Below, one piece after another: positions 1 to 12,912 of a stretch of DNA of 64,000 nucleotides. The stretch lies in contig JABVXU010000188.1 of assembly GCA_013365365.1 (NCBI GenBank), positions 37,281 through 101,280 on the forward strand, read 5' to 3'. Numbering within the stretch: the stretch's first letter is position 1; every line of letters begins with the position of its first letter. Origin of the DNA: Cruorifilaria tuberocauda (taxonomy: Eukaryota; Nematoda; Chromadorea; Rhabditida; Onchocercidae). The notes beneath the pieces were generated by a model. It did not search any database and had not been told where the DNA came from. It worked only from the letters and a program-made list of their open reading frames with translations. Position numbers and translations under genes: made by a program.

Positions 1-29
1 ACACACACACACACACACACACACACACA
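1..29. repeat. (AC)n microsatellite at window edge
   Basis: Pure AC dinucleotide run that is cut by the start of the window, so its full length is unknown. Confidence 0.95.
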
Positions 30-1572
30 TCCACAATATTTACATCAAATGAGGAAATTAATCATTAAAAAGTCTAACAGGAAACGAACGCCTAGAAATT
101 GCTGAACAGAAATAGCAAAAATATTTTCCAACAAGTTTGCCAGAGTGTCATTGAAAGTTTCCCGTCAAATTGAATCAATCATTGGATTGTTTGAAGTTTG
201 ATTTCAATGTGATACGGAACGGAACGGAACGGAACAACTGTTACGTAATTCCATTGGAAATTTGAACTTTTCGCTCTTAGCAAAAGCAAAGTGATGTATT
301 TGAGGAAACAACTTTTTTCCACCGTTCCTTACTAAATTTTACTGAGAATTAATTCTCTTTCCCACTTTTAATTAACTTTTTAATATTAAAGAAGATTTAA
401 TGAAAATTTGAATATCATTAATTAACTTCAAATAGATGCCTTTCTGATTCAATTATCTCTATGATAGTGAGAGTGAGAATTTTATGCAAAAATTGAAGAA
501 TTTTTTTTTTTTTAAATCAAATTAGGTAATCCAGTTTATTCGCCGCATTTTCCCTTCCTCTCATCTCTTTAACACCGTTTAATATCTTCTGTCAGGTAGT
601 ACTTGAATTGGATGAGATCAAGTTAGATTAGATTGCAATTTTAGGAATAGGAAAATAAAGAAAAAATTTAGCTACTGAAAAATTCTATTAAAAAATAAAT
701 TAAATTAAAATCAATAAACTCAACAAGAAAAAGGATTTTAAGTTAAACTTTTTATCTCAAAAATTTGCAAAAGATCGTCCACTCAAGAAATTTCAACTAT
801 TATCGAAGGGTTAGACCGAATTTTTGTATTTCGACGATCTCAAAGCATCGATAATATCATTAATATTGCTTAGGCTTCAGTATGCTTCTTGCTTTTCATT
901 TGCCCGTTTTAGTATTATTTGATAATTGAATATTTGATAACAGTTAAAAAGTATTTCTATTTTAAATAAAATTTTAAGTATTCAATAAGAAAGTTATGCC
1001 AATATAATTATCATTCAAAAAAAAAAAAACTATGAAAATTTCTTAAGAAAAATGCTAATTTTTCCAGCAAAAGAAATCTTAATAATATGATAGAGTTAAG
1101 TAATTTGTTGGAAGTTATTTACTTCCTTTTAAATCATCCATTGATACTTTTGTAACTATCAAATAGGAGAACGACGTGAAATTTCACTAAATGAAACTGA
1201 TTTTTGAGTTTTAGCAATTCATAATTCCGAAATCTGAAGGACAAATTTCCGTTTCTATTTTAGTTCTGTCTAACAATGACATTTCAATGGCTAACTTTTC
1301 AAAGATTTTTTAGTTAACTTTTAATATCAATCGATGAGCTATAATACTAGGTTGCTATTAAAAGTTTTACCTTTAATATCTATAAGACTCTAAATAGTAT
1401 GCATATCGATTTTCCAAACGAAATTCCAATGATTTGGTGATTATTTAACTGAGCGCTTTTTATTAAATATAAAAATTTTATGTTTCCATCCTAAAACATT
1501 TGCTAAAAATGTACTTTTCATATCAAAGATATATGTTATTTTTCGGATTTCGAGAAAACTCTTCCAGCAAAT
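30..1572. other. AT-rich intergenic, no gene seen
   Basis: I see no convincing exon here on either strand. The only structured piece is a short GGAAC pentamer run at about 215-235. The last bases before 1573 (ending TTCCAG at about 1562-1567) look like a trans-splice acceptor for the next gene. Confidence 0.6.
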
Positions 1573-2648
1573 ATGAAAATCTTGCTATTTACTTGCACCG
1601 CGGCATTACTAATTGCACAGGGGCTAAGTGCTGTATTGGTACAACCAGCAAAACCTGGCGAAACTGTAACATTAGAACTTGGTGATAAAGTAATGGATGT
1701 TCAAGCTGCAATTCAGGAAGCTGTTGATGATCAGAAGGATCGTATGGATATCATAAAGAACAGATCAATCACGGATTACGGTGTTAATTTTACAATATAA
1801 ATTATTATTTCATGAATAAACATTTCATGAGCAATTTCATGAATAATAAAAAAAGAGTAACAGTGACGTACTCATCCTCTTCATTTGGGAAAATTTGATT
1901 TAGTTTAATTCATGGAAAACTTTATTTACTGGGCTGTTCTTTGATTTGTTGGAATAGTTCCTTGAGTTATTTGAGCTGAATGAGTTGAAGAGAAAAGTCA
2001 AGGTTAATTTTTATTGATAAGTTGGAATGAGCATGAGTGTAGACTGATCAACATTCGTTACTTTTTTGTTTAAATATCCTGGTTTTTCATAGTGAAATTT
2101 TATAGACGGAGATTTAAGAGGTTTAGGAAACTTTGATAAGATTTATGATGATATTTACAATTTATTTGAATTTTGATAAGATTTATGAAGATGTTTGTAA
2201 TTTACTTAAAGTTGATTTATGAGGATGTTTATGAAAACTTTAAATTTTTATAAGATTTATAGAGATGTTGATGATTTTCTTAAAGTTATAATATTGAAAT
2301 CTTATTACGAATTATTTAAATTTTATAACTGAAATGAATTTAAAAATTATTATTAGTTGTTTAATTTATTTTTTGTTCTGTTATGTTATTATTTGGATTT
2401 TCTGATATTAAGTATTTTTAAAATTTTAAAAACAATTTGTTTTATCTTGAAACCTAGATGGTCATTTCAGTTCGACGATACTTCCTAATAACTGATAATT
2501 TCAGTACAAGAAATACGGTGATCGATTATCATTCAAAAATGGTACATTAATAATTCAAAATATAACTGCGAATGATGCTGTCTCATACTTCTACTTGCGA
2601 AACGGTGACCCGAAGAAGCCGGAGGCAATTGATGTCATAATGAATTAA
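1573..2648 (+). CDS. Small secreted protein with an Ig-like C-terminal strand pattern, 2 exons
   Basis: The proposed join is 1573..1782 and 2505..2648, giving 117 residues. The start follows a TTCCAG acceptor-like site by five bases, as expected for SL trans-splicing. Residues 1-20 (MKILLFTCTAALLIAQGLSA) form a typical signal peptide. There are no cysteines in the mature part, and three N-glycosylation sequons (NRS, NGT, NIT). The second exon reads YKKYGDRLSFKNGTLIIQNI and continues with a D-x-x-x-Y spacing like the E-F strands of Ig/I-set domains. The donor at 1783 (GTTAAT) and the acceptor ATTTCAG at 2504 are the pair that keeps reading phase 0; the alternative donor at 1781 gives an early stop. 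I do not recognise a named family. An Ig-like secreted nematode protein is an inference from the strand motif. Confidence 0.7.
2131..2290. repeat. Degenerate minisatellite inside the intron
   Basis: About four imperfect copies of a 45-55 bp unit built around GATAAGATTTATGA(A/T)GATGTTT lie in the single intron of the small secreted gene. Confidence 0.6.
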
Positions 2649-3465
2649 TGTACTTCAAGATCATCCTGCAATATTTTCAGAAAAAAAATGAGAGGTAAAA
2701 GAATGAAACGTGAAAATAGCGTTGATCACATTGATAACTAAGCGTACACTCACACGCATACTTTCGTAATAACACAAACTCTCTCTGATAAATTTGATAA
2801 ATTACAGGATGCAAAAGAGAGTATAAATTTTTTATAATAGTAAAGAAAAAAATTGAATTATTCCTGTTTTCCATTTTGTTGTAATTTCTCTGGAAATGTT
2901 GTTTGCTTCAAAATTGTTTCACTATTTAATTACTTTGAAAAGTAATTTAGAAATGTAACAATTAATGTGGTTTAATTATCATCGATTTAATTATCAGTAA
3001 CTAGTGATAGTGATAATGATAATACATATTCCACAACAAATTGATACTAATTCTTTTAAATGATGGAAAGCAATTAGAACTATGAAACTCGTTTCTTGTC
3101 CTTACTTATTTTAATTGCAAAATATGAAATAATTTACGCGAACGTGAACGTGAACGTGAAGAGAAACGCATGCTTCCATAAATAGTTCACAATGAAGCGA
3201 AATAAAACAAAACTATCATTTATAACAACGAGCATTATGTGATATTTGCGTGTCGTGCCGTATGGCGTATGACGTAATTTTTGTAAACTTCAATAAAACT
3301 TGTCCAGCCAGCTACGTGAACATATGATCTTAATGTATCGATCTTCGTCAAAATGATGCAAAAAATCTTATCGTAACATGAAAAAAGTTTAATACCTGAG
3401 TTGTCAGTGAAGAAATTTCATGAATTCATTTACTTCAGTTTGAGCGGTCTGTTATAGCAGTAATA
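2649..3465. other. Intergenic region, no gene seen
   Basis: AT-rich spacer. A short hexamer run, GAACGT three times over (about 3139-3160), lies about 300 bp upstream of the kringle gene. Nothing else stands out. Confidence 0.55.
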
Positions 3466-6400
3466 ATGATAACGATTTCTTTAGTCATATGGCTTTCAAG
3501 CTTGGACATTTCAACAAGTTTGTGGAATCTTTCAGCTATACCATGGTACTGTGATCGGGATTGCTACAACATGATAAGTAAAATAGAGATTAGTACTGCC
3601 GGATGTCTGGAACGGTTTGTTAAACAGTTGACCTTTTGTAAAACATGTTTATTTTCAAAAGCATTAACTCTTATCAAACGGAAAGGTCATATATACTTTA
3701 GAAAACAAATTGTTATCGCTCTTCAATTGTTGTTAACTCAGCTAATTCCGGAAATAAAATTGTAAGCATGAAAACTTATCTTTGTGAAAAATGAATGGAA
3801 AGGTCATATACGGAAAGGTCATATATACTCTAGAAAACAAATGATACAATGCTGCTTTAGTTCATATCGAATTTTCAAACAAATTAATAAAGTTAATTAA
3901 TGAAAAGAAATTTTCTTTCTTTCTTAGGAATTCCACTACCGAACATATCTTCAAAATGTTTAACATTAATATTACTACACCAATTTGCTATAAACGTCCA
4001 AATTTTCGACAAAATATTTGCTTGAAATCAATAAAAGAGAAATATTTCATTGGTACGTGTAACGTGAACGTCATTGATCACAGGATAAGCTGCAGGAGTT
4101 CAAACGATCGAATGTCGTGGTACCGCGGGATGCAATCTGTTTCTTTTTCGTTAGCTTCACTTCCTTTTTTGTCTTCCATTAACTAATAAAATGATTAAAT
4201 TTAGGAAATAATAAATTAGAGAAGTAATTACTAATGCAAATATTTTCATTGCTACTTTTCAGTGGAAAAAGTTGTTTACGCTGGGATGAAGTAAATTCAA
4301 CTTTTCAATCGACCGATTTTAGTAGTCATCTTGCGCCATCCATAAGATATCCTTCGACAACACTGTCAACCGGAATGCACTCGTTGGAAAATTACTGTCG
4401 TAATCCGGATGACTGGCATATGGGACCATGGTGTTTTGTGATGGTTTGAATCTCGAAGGCTAATTAAATATTTTAATTTTGATATTTCGAAAATGTCGAC
4501 ATCTGAAAAGTAGTACACATGTATATAATAATTTAATTTATATTTTTGAGCAGTATAATTAATCTGTAGTGATTTAAAGTAAAGTCAAAGGTTAATCAGT
4601 AGTGATTCATAAATTGAAAATGAATCACGCGGATTTTCATGTTTTTAGGGTGAATCTCGAATTCGACGTGAGGGATGTTTCAAACAGTGTGAGGCGTATA
4701 ATCATCCGGAATTCTGTCTTGCAAAAATGTTTTTTCCATACATGTTACCTTCATCCTCACTATTTAATGGTGCGCCAAAAGTTGAAACAGATCGCGAATC
4801 AATCAAAGGTGTACAGTTCCTTCTTAATTTTAATTAATAAATGAAGTTGTACTAATTGCTCCGTCAATTGCGCCCTTATTTACATATCTGAATTGCTTTT
4901 CTTTGCATTTTGAAAATATAGATTTTCCTTTTTAATAGATTTTAAAATTGTTTTTGTTTGAAATTTGAATTTGCATTTCGAATTCATCATTCAGCAACCT
5001 AGCTAACGTTATTTGAAGGTAAGCAGTACGTATTGAAATGAAAGTTAATATGATTTTAATTTATTTTAATATACTTATCATTATTGATTCACCAATATTT
5101 AAGATTTAAGCGATATCATCGACGTCCTAAATGTCGTACGTATCGATTCTCAGAGTAGACCAATGTTTATTCCGATCTATTTTAACGATTATGTCCGAAA
5201 TTATCCTGGTGATATTTCTACACGTCTACGTTGCTACCAGACAGGGCCACAAACACGAATTGCTGGTCCATGGACATATTCAGATATTGATGAACCATTT
5301 CCGGATCGGCGATACTGGTAAGTTTATGACTTCAAATTCAAATGTCATTAACAGAAATAAAAGTTTTAAAGTTTCATTCAATCAGTCAAAATTGATTTTA
5401 AGAGCAATTCAGATTTATGATTCCCACAAAACGTCATGTGTAAATACCAGAGTTTCCTAACTTATCTTGAGAATCAGAAATGTATACTACTTGTTTGGCG
5501 AATGAAAAGTACGAGTATGAACTTTTATTATTAAATTTAAACGTCAATAATTTCAAGTGCATGAGTGAAATTTAAAATGAAACTTTTCATACAGGCTATC
5601 TGACTTGTTCAAAGACATCGGTGCTGATATCATGGACCGCGAACGAACGTTTCGAGGTGACGGCGGACCACTTTTCACACGTTGGAGGCCATGTTTTCTG
5701 GCCTGTGAAGATAACAATGTCACTTGCATATTTCAAAAAAGCGTTATATATAAAAAGATTTTGAGAAGAACGATAATGCAACATTCTTAAATATTCGTTC
5801 TACGTAAGCTACAAGTTTTCAGATAGCATGTTGGCCGGTTGCGCAAGTAAGCCCTACACGTAAACGTTTTCCGTATTATGGACCTCGAAACTATAGCATC
5901 CATGGAGAGCGTTGCGTGTCACCTTTTTTTGCTTATGAAATTCTGCTACATCGAAAAGAGACGATGGAACTGACAAAAGTTTGCTGTAAAAACTGATAAC
6001 ATCAAATTCTCTCTTTTCCATCACTGATTTTTAAATATCTTTTTTTCGTTTCTAAGGAACTTTAAGATCAGAATCTGAAATCTAATTGATGTAAGATTCA
6101 TTTTCATTTTGAAATTAAATTTTATTCATATATGTGTTTTTTAGAATGATGAGATATATTTGAAAATATTCCGTGATGAAATATTATATGACAAAAATCA
6201 CAAGCAAAGGATACGAAATGTTTTTGCTTACTCAAAAGGTCGCTTAATGGTTAGGTAAATAATTCAACAAATTATACAAAAGTACAGTTATTACTAGAGA
6301 TATCTCAATCATCTAGGCAATTCTTTTACAATTTCAGGTTACTTTACATTTAATTATTAGAATTTTTGTTTAACTTCATTATTGAATTACTTAAGCGCTT

Positions 6401-7438
6401 CAATAATTCATATTTCTAATTTGGTAAAGAAGAGATCATGTTCAGCAATCGTTGCTTTACACTTGGTGATTTCCTACGTGGTCTGGATGAAAAAGCTCGG
6501 ATTGATATGGCCGAACAATATCCACTCTATCATCGAATATTTGCCATTGGAGCTGGTTGCTTCATTGAGGTGGATCATCGAAAAAAGGTTGTATTAAATG
6601 GAATGAAATTTACTCTTAGTTAAACAATGAAATATTTTGTGATAGTAATTTCAACACTTAATAATAAGGTGGAATATCAAGCATGCTTTGATGATTGTCG
6701 ATGTAATCGAACATTGCATGAACCGGCGATCTTTGAAGAGAGTCGTTGTGACTTAGAAGGGAAATGTAGTGGAACTAAAATTGTTGAGGTATGTTTTTGT
6801 CTAAGTCTAAGTGAAAAGAAGAGAATTTCAATTTCAAATCATATTTTTACTTTACCCTTTATTTCTTTCTGCTTAAGCACTTCGATAATAGTATTTACTA
6901 ACTTACTTTGTTGTGTAATTACAACGATACTTTCGATCGATTCTCATTCACAAATCAAATAAATCATTTGTTTGCTTCACTTAACTTCTTGGCTAATATT
7001 TTAAAACTACAGAGAAGTGCTGAAATATTCCGGTACAACGGATCCTTTCCAGGATGATGATGATTACGGTGAACATTTGAGTATACTGCAAAATATTACT
7101 GGAATTGATCAAGTGAACCCGTCAAATAATGTGATGTTTGCTTCATTATTATTGCTAGGCATTGCTTTGTCATGTTTTATTATAGGTATGTGTGTTTGTT
7201 CAAAATTGAAATCCATTATTTTCAATATTTCACTCTAAACTCTTTACTGTGATATGTTAATATCAGGATAGAGTTTGTTTCGATTATCATTTGCAACACG
7301 TCTAGCAGGTGTTAGATTTATTGGAATATATTTTTTGGAATAAAAACGACAATAGTATTAACCTGCTCATTTTATGTTACCTTCTGTAATTTTAAAATAG
7401 TTTCTTTTTCAGCAATTCTGATGGTATGTATTAAATGA
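3466..7438 (+). CDS. Kringle-domain single-pass membrane protein, about 12 exons
   Basis: Proposed exons: 3466-3614, 3928-4149, 4263-4443, 4649-4810, 5154-5317, 5595-5742, 5823-5846, 6145-6254, 6446-6587, 6669-6788, about 7013/7015-7185 and 7413-7438, giving about 540 residues. A hydrophobic N-terminus suggests a signal peptide. Residues about 105-198 form a kringle: CRSSNDRMSWYRGMQSVSFS, GKSCLRW, NYCRNPDD and GPWCF are in order with the expected cysteines. A cysteine-containing region of unknown type follows. An acidic stretch (FQDDDDYGEH) then precedes a transmembrane helix (MFASLLLLGIALSCFIIG) and a very short tail ending CIK. All junctions keep phase except exon 10 to 11, which needs an alternative donor (6805 or 6811) or an unseen 13-nt exon. 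Exon 7 is a 24-nt microexon. The extracellular ligand or role is unknown; nematode kringle proteins include ROR-type receptors and SVH-1, but no kinase or protease domain is present here. Confidence 0.8.
3678..3842. repeat. Short direct duplication in intron 1 of the kringle gene
   Basis: The 33-bp segment at 3678-3710 (starting ACGGAAAGGTCATATATACT) recurs at 3810-3842 with one change, and a further partial copy abuts the second copy at about 3797-3810. Confidence 0.85.
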
Positions 7439-9459
7439 AAATTGATAGGTGTTTATCTTTAAGCTTATCAGTTTTTGTCTCCTCGGCGGGATGAAAACTG
7501 GATAAAAAATCCCAATAAATTGATTGCCTTTACTATTCCTGTTGTTTAATATTTTGCATTTACTCCCTAAAATGTTGATAAATAGTTCTGATAAAAAAGC
7601 TTCCTGTCGCAAAATATTTTTATCAAAGAGATATCCTGAAAGCAAGCAAATATTAATTACATTTGTCAAATTTAATCCATCACTTTCCCTAGTGGAAGAG
7701 TGAAATTAAGAATGTCTCCAATCATAACTTCTATTAATGATATTTTCTCCATCAACTTTGACTGTGATAAAATATTACCTGTTATCGTTATAATACAGTT
7801 TTGACATGAACTAATATGTGATACTCATCGATGGATAACTTCAAATTACTTCGATCACAAATACTCTGTCATACATTTACATTTAATTAGTATTTGTGAT
7901 CGTAAAGCTGTTGCTGTGCTGCTCCATATGAATTCATAATAAAATTATTATATTAAATTATATTGGAAGTACGTTTCCGTTAATTATATGCCAGAAGAAT
8001 TTTTCTTTAACTATTGTCACATACATAATCTATTGTCTATGATAAATGTTTATGATAAACTTCGAACCAAATTTTATTGTATTAATACAGAGAAAGAAAT
8101 TATTAACTTTTATGCCAAATTAGCCACCGTTATTAGCTACTGCAAGTAAAAAAAGAATTGGAAAAGTAATAAGTTAAAATAAGTTAAATTTATAAGAAAA
8201 GTAATAAGTTAAAATATTTCAAAGACACTTAATGGGCCTGTTATTGCTCCTGAAAATCTTCAAAAATTCATTTAATATCGTCAAAAGTTTTATTTATCTT
8301 AGCAAAAAAATAGGAAAAAATTCCATCCTTCATTAATAAGAATATTTTAATACTTCCCTTACTATTATGATAACAGTATATCAGCTAGAAAATAATATAG
8401 GGATGATAATTCGCGAATAGCTTTCTACGATAAATGGTAATGCTTGAAATGGGTGAGAACCCGAGAGATATTCAAGCATTACCATTTATCGGTGGAAAGT
8501 CGTTCGTGGAAAATACTTTTCAATGAAATGGGGAATTGAAGCTGATCGATCAGACGAGAAGCAGTCGCATGAAATGACAAATCGTACTGGAAACGGCCAC
8601 TCCCATGCATTCAGATCAAAGACTGTACAGAAGTCACGGGAATTTAATCTTCTTCCTGTCAGCTTTCTCTTTCCCCAAAATTTCTGCCATTTTGTGAATA
8701 AAGCATAGTATCATAAATGTTTGATCTGAATCGTAACTTGATCTATTCAAAATAAATTTTAAACTTTTCTGATATTATTTTCTTCATTAATATAGCTTTT
8801 TTAAGAATGCTACCTGATACACGTGTAATTAGAGAAAACTGAAATCTTCGGACAGAACTTTTATACTTCCTTTTTGTACTTTGACATATTAATTCGTATT
8901 TCATTCTTCTATTTCAGTATAAAGATGCTATGGAAATTTTATTAACAAGACATTTGCACAATTCACAATAATCACACATTAATGAAAGCACAGTCCCTAG
9001 TTTACAGACAAGTTGATAAAAAGCAGTATGGAAATATAACAATTATTTATATATCACTGGACATAAAGGAATTTCTATGAAAAAGCTTCTACCTCTCCAA
9101 TTCATTTCTATCATCTTTAAACAAGGAAAAAGGAAAAAAAATCTCCCTTTAATTCCAAGAGAAACGAAAGTTGACCCCCCAGATTCAAATTACTCTTTCT
9201 TAAATGAAATGCTCTTCCTGGTAGTTGCTAAATCATATTTGCTAAGTTCTAAATTAAAATAAAACATCAACAACTGTACAATTGGCAAAACATTCAGTCA
9301 TCATATGACTCATAAATATGCATAGTTGTGTGATCATACTACACTGTATTTCAAAAACACAAAACATAGCATCTTTTTTTTGTAGTTTCAAGTTCTACGT
9401 GAGATCATTTTAAAATGATATTTTAAATGCTATAAATAAAATACAATACAACATGAAAC
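7439..9459. other. Convergent intergenic gap
   Basis: The 3' ends of the kringle gene and lmbr-1 face each other here. The sequence is AT-rich except for about 8400-8700, which holds the hairpin annotated separately. A 61-codon open frame (8523-8708, +) directly follows the hairpin; it has no recognisable domain and I do not call it a gene. Confidence 0.6.
8413..8506. ncRNA. Candidate microRNA precursor hairpin
   Basis: The arms 8416-8447 and 8471-8504 pair almost throughout. A 21-bp uninterrupted core (CGATAAATGGTAATGCTTGAA with its exact complement) is extended outward by CTTTC/GAAAG and CGAA/TTCG, with a one-base bulge and a three-base mismatch. The terminal loop itself folds as GGGT-GAGA-ACCC, a GNRA tetraloop. 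Length, arm spacing and bulges suit a pre-miRNA. The strand cannot be decided from sequence, and I do not recognise the mature sequence. A short foldback transposon is the alternative; no second copy is visible in the window. Confidence 0.5.
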
Positions 9460-12400
9460 TTAATCTATTTTTTCAACAGCTTCAGTTGCTTTTACCCGAT
9501 AAGACAAATCGCGAATCCTGAAAATAATACAGTTGAGCGATATCAACAGTGTGTAGAAAAATATGCTATCACATACGCCAATGAAAAAGGCGATTACTAC
9601 AGGCAGTCTAGCATTCAAGAATGAAATTCTTTGAAATTTAAAAATCTGATAACATTTAAAAATCAACTGGATGATAATAACAAATAACAAATCTTCATAC
9701 CTTTGGATAATTTCTTTCCTGACTGGCGTGGTGAAATGATTCAACAAACAAGTAACTGTCCCAAAGGCAAACGCGACGTTATATGCCCAAACCAGTGTAA
9801 AATTGGATAGCCACATGAAACTGCCGTACGCTCCTACCAAGTCGAATGTCGTAATTCCTGGAATCAAAATGTTCAACTTTAGAAAAAAGCGGGGAATGAG
9901 AGAATGCGAAATACTCTAAAGCGATATACAACAAAAGCAAATATGAAAACCAAACGAACCAAGGGTTCGTGCAAGTACCGGAAGCGCAGAACTAAGTACT
10001 AAGACGGCTGTGCAGTTTGCAATCACGCGTGTCATGGATGTTTTATGTAATTCAGGTCGAATTCTCTGTAACAGCGGCACCGAATAAACTCCAATCATGG
10101 CAGCAATCATTATATACCTAAATAACTGTATAACTGTAAATTGATAGCCAATTCATTATATTAACAGTACAATTTGGGAAAATATTGAGACAAATAGATT
10201 TATAAAAGATTCAGTTCTTTTGGTGCCTTACCAGATTATGATAACTTCAACGATAGCACCGAAAATGCCTAATGTATGACGTGAATTGACTTCCATGTAT
10301 TGCGCATATACAGGTAATGCCCGAAACCCGAACAATAATTGCAGCGTATTGATTAATACCATAAGCACGGTGACTGTCTAAAGAAACTAAAAAAACTTAA
10401 AAAAACTGCAAAAAGATATGATAAAAACCACAAGTACTGCATAAACGGTAAAACTGGAAAAAAACTTTACTGAATTATTTAATTAAAACTATAGTTTTAC
10501 CAAATCAATGAAGATAAAAATAACAAAAAGATATGAACTAATTAACTTACAGTTAAAAGGAGCAAGATAACGATCGCGCACACGTATTTCACTGTTTGTA
10601 GCAGAACCTGATAGCCACGAAGCGGCTTTTGTGGCATAAACGAGTCTGGGAGGGACACATTTCCCTGATTGTTTCGTCGTAATCGCCTTTTAAGAGTTTG
10701 GTATTCCAATCGAGAAACTGTTTCCTCCAACGGATCAATGATTTTATTACAGTCCGTTGCAAGTAAATGGTCGGATACCACCGAGAACATCCTTGCTAAT
10801 CCTGGAATTGTTTCAATGTCTTGCAGTATCTTCTACCAAAATCCATCACAAATTTAAAATTTGCCAGGAAATTAATAAATCATTACTTAATCAAAGAATT
10901 TTGGAAAACCAGAAAATGAAAGATACCTATGGGAGTTGTAATCAACAATGTCAGTACTCCCAATAAGGATACGCATGAATAGAGAAATGGCAAATTGACA
11001 GAGGTGAAACTGAGTATAGATAATGAAATTGAAGCGTTCTCTGTCTGAAAATTTTATGTATGAATGAAGTCAAAAAATCAAAAATTTTCCTCATTCTATG
11101 ATTATATATATATATATATCTTCATAACTCTATGGAATGTGGGGAAGAAATCTTTTATTTTTTCAGAGCAGATAAAAGATGCTAATTCAAAAAGACTGAT
11201 CAAGTTAGAAACCGATTTGAGAAAAAGAAATTTAATACTGAATGGGATTTAATTCCGTGGATGCGTCGAATTAAATCGAATAAAATTTTAAGATAAGCAA
11301 CAAGTGGGAAATAAACAAGTATATGAGAATATTCGGAACTTTTAAAATTATAATTATAAATGATGAAACTCACGAGAAAAAGGGAGTATATTACGTCAGC
11401 CAGGCATATTAAAACGATAATAAAAAGTATGCACACAGCAACAGTTTCATACACTCGAGTCATTATACCCTGAAAATTTTTAGAAAATATCATGTCGAGA
11501 AATCAATAATTTACTACTTGTATGTTATACTGAAAAAATAAAAATAAAATTTTAAAAACAATGTGATACCAGTGAATAAAAATCATTAATATTCATTGCA
11601 GTGATTTGATGTCATCCCACCTCATTTAATCGCATAAGATAGACATTCAATGATAAATAAACAAGCTACTAATCCAAATGATTTGATAAATTACAAATAG
11701 TTAAACTTTCACCAAGTTCAGAAGGATAAGGCCTAAAAGTTTCGTTCACTGAGGAAACACCTCTTCACCATAAAATACTAATCTGTCAAGATTGGTATTT
11801 TATGAAACAAATACTGAACTAAGATTTACGGCTTAATTGCTGACTCGTAAATGCCTTTTTAATGCAAAGTGAACACTAGAAAGACCGAATGACAAGGGAA
11901 TGGCGATGACTTTGTGATTTTTCAGAACTGAGAGAAGTTGAAAATTTTTCAAAATAAGAAAACAAGGATATAGAAAATTATTACCTTTCCATGGCCTTTA
12001 AATCCTTGAGACTCAATGAAAAAATAAGCAAATGGAAGAAGTATAAACAACGATAGATTGCTTAAAGCAAAAATATAATTCCAAAGTGAGTGAATCAGAG
12101 GCCAATTCAACCACTGGAAATAATAACTGCCCGGATAGGCTTGTATTATTTCAGATCCAATCACTGAAAACGGCAACAATGTGGCAGCTCCCATCGATAC
12201 TGCCAAAGACCATGTACACATCCATAAACTGCAAAACATGAATAGCACTGATGTAATTATCCACGAAGTGAAAATCAGGCAGCATTACTTCAATATTCAA
12301 AATGTTTTTATCTACCAAGTTATACTTTTATGCTTACGAAACACGAAAAACAAAAAAATCCTCGCCACCAGCGTACAATTCGTCAGTATCGCTTCGTTGT

Positions 12401-12912
12401 TTCAGCAGACGAATGATTGAATACGAAATTAAATACAAACATATAAACAGCAACATACAAATCTGCAAAAATTAAGCACTGTCAAAAACTTTCGAATAAA
12501 TTAAAAAATTTGAACAGAAAAATGTTCATTTATAAAATTGATCGATGAATACTATATGTAACATAATAAACAACAATAGTCTCCAATAAACTCTAATTTA
12601 TTTACCTTTTATTTTCTGCTAATGAATAAAAAAATTAAAACTAGAGCATCATTACACACATATATCGTATCAAGATTGAACCATACAATTTCGGGTAAGA
12701 AATGGAATTTCAAAAAATTTCTCCAGATGAACGAAAACCATTTATAGTTGCTACTTAATACAACAAGGTAAAAGAAAAAGAAAACTACTTTTATCAATAA
12801 GTGAAATCAAATGGAAAAAAAAACACTAGTATAAGGATATACTTACGATATGTTGACGAACGAATTGATGGAAACGCTGTTCACGTTCACTAACGTCCTC
12901 AAATTGCTCCAT
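9460..12912 (-). CDS. lmbr-1: LMBR1/LIMR-family multipass membrane protein
   Basis: Ten exons on the minus strand, all in phase: 12847-12912, 12338-12462, 11985-12228, 11374-11469, 10927-11044, 10551-10801, 10232-10377, 9960-10117, 9701-9857 and 9460-9628. They total 1530 nt (509 residues), close to human LMBR1 (about 490). Recognisable family blocks are: a first membrane segment in exon 2; WMCTWSLAVSMGAATLLPFS; NLSLFILLPFAYFF; YETVAVCILFIIVLICLADV; LPFLYSCVSLLGVLTLL; TPIGLARMFSVV formed across the exon 5/6 junction; a basic cytosolic loop; and LGITTFDLVGAYG near the C-terminus. LMBR1-type proteins are endosomal or plasma-membrane multipass proteins linked to lipocalin uptake and signalling; a role here is inferred. 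The start lies six bases after a TTTAG acceptor, which fits trans-splicing. The last-exon acceptor (TTTCAAAG) is the weakest site. The gene is divergent from RCC1L. Confidence 0.92.

Noticed and set aside
8523..8708. 61-codon frame just after the 8413 hairpin
   Set aside because: Hydrophilic but featureless; may be part of a primary transcript rather than a protein gene.
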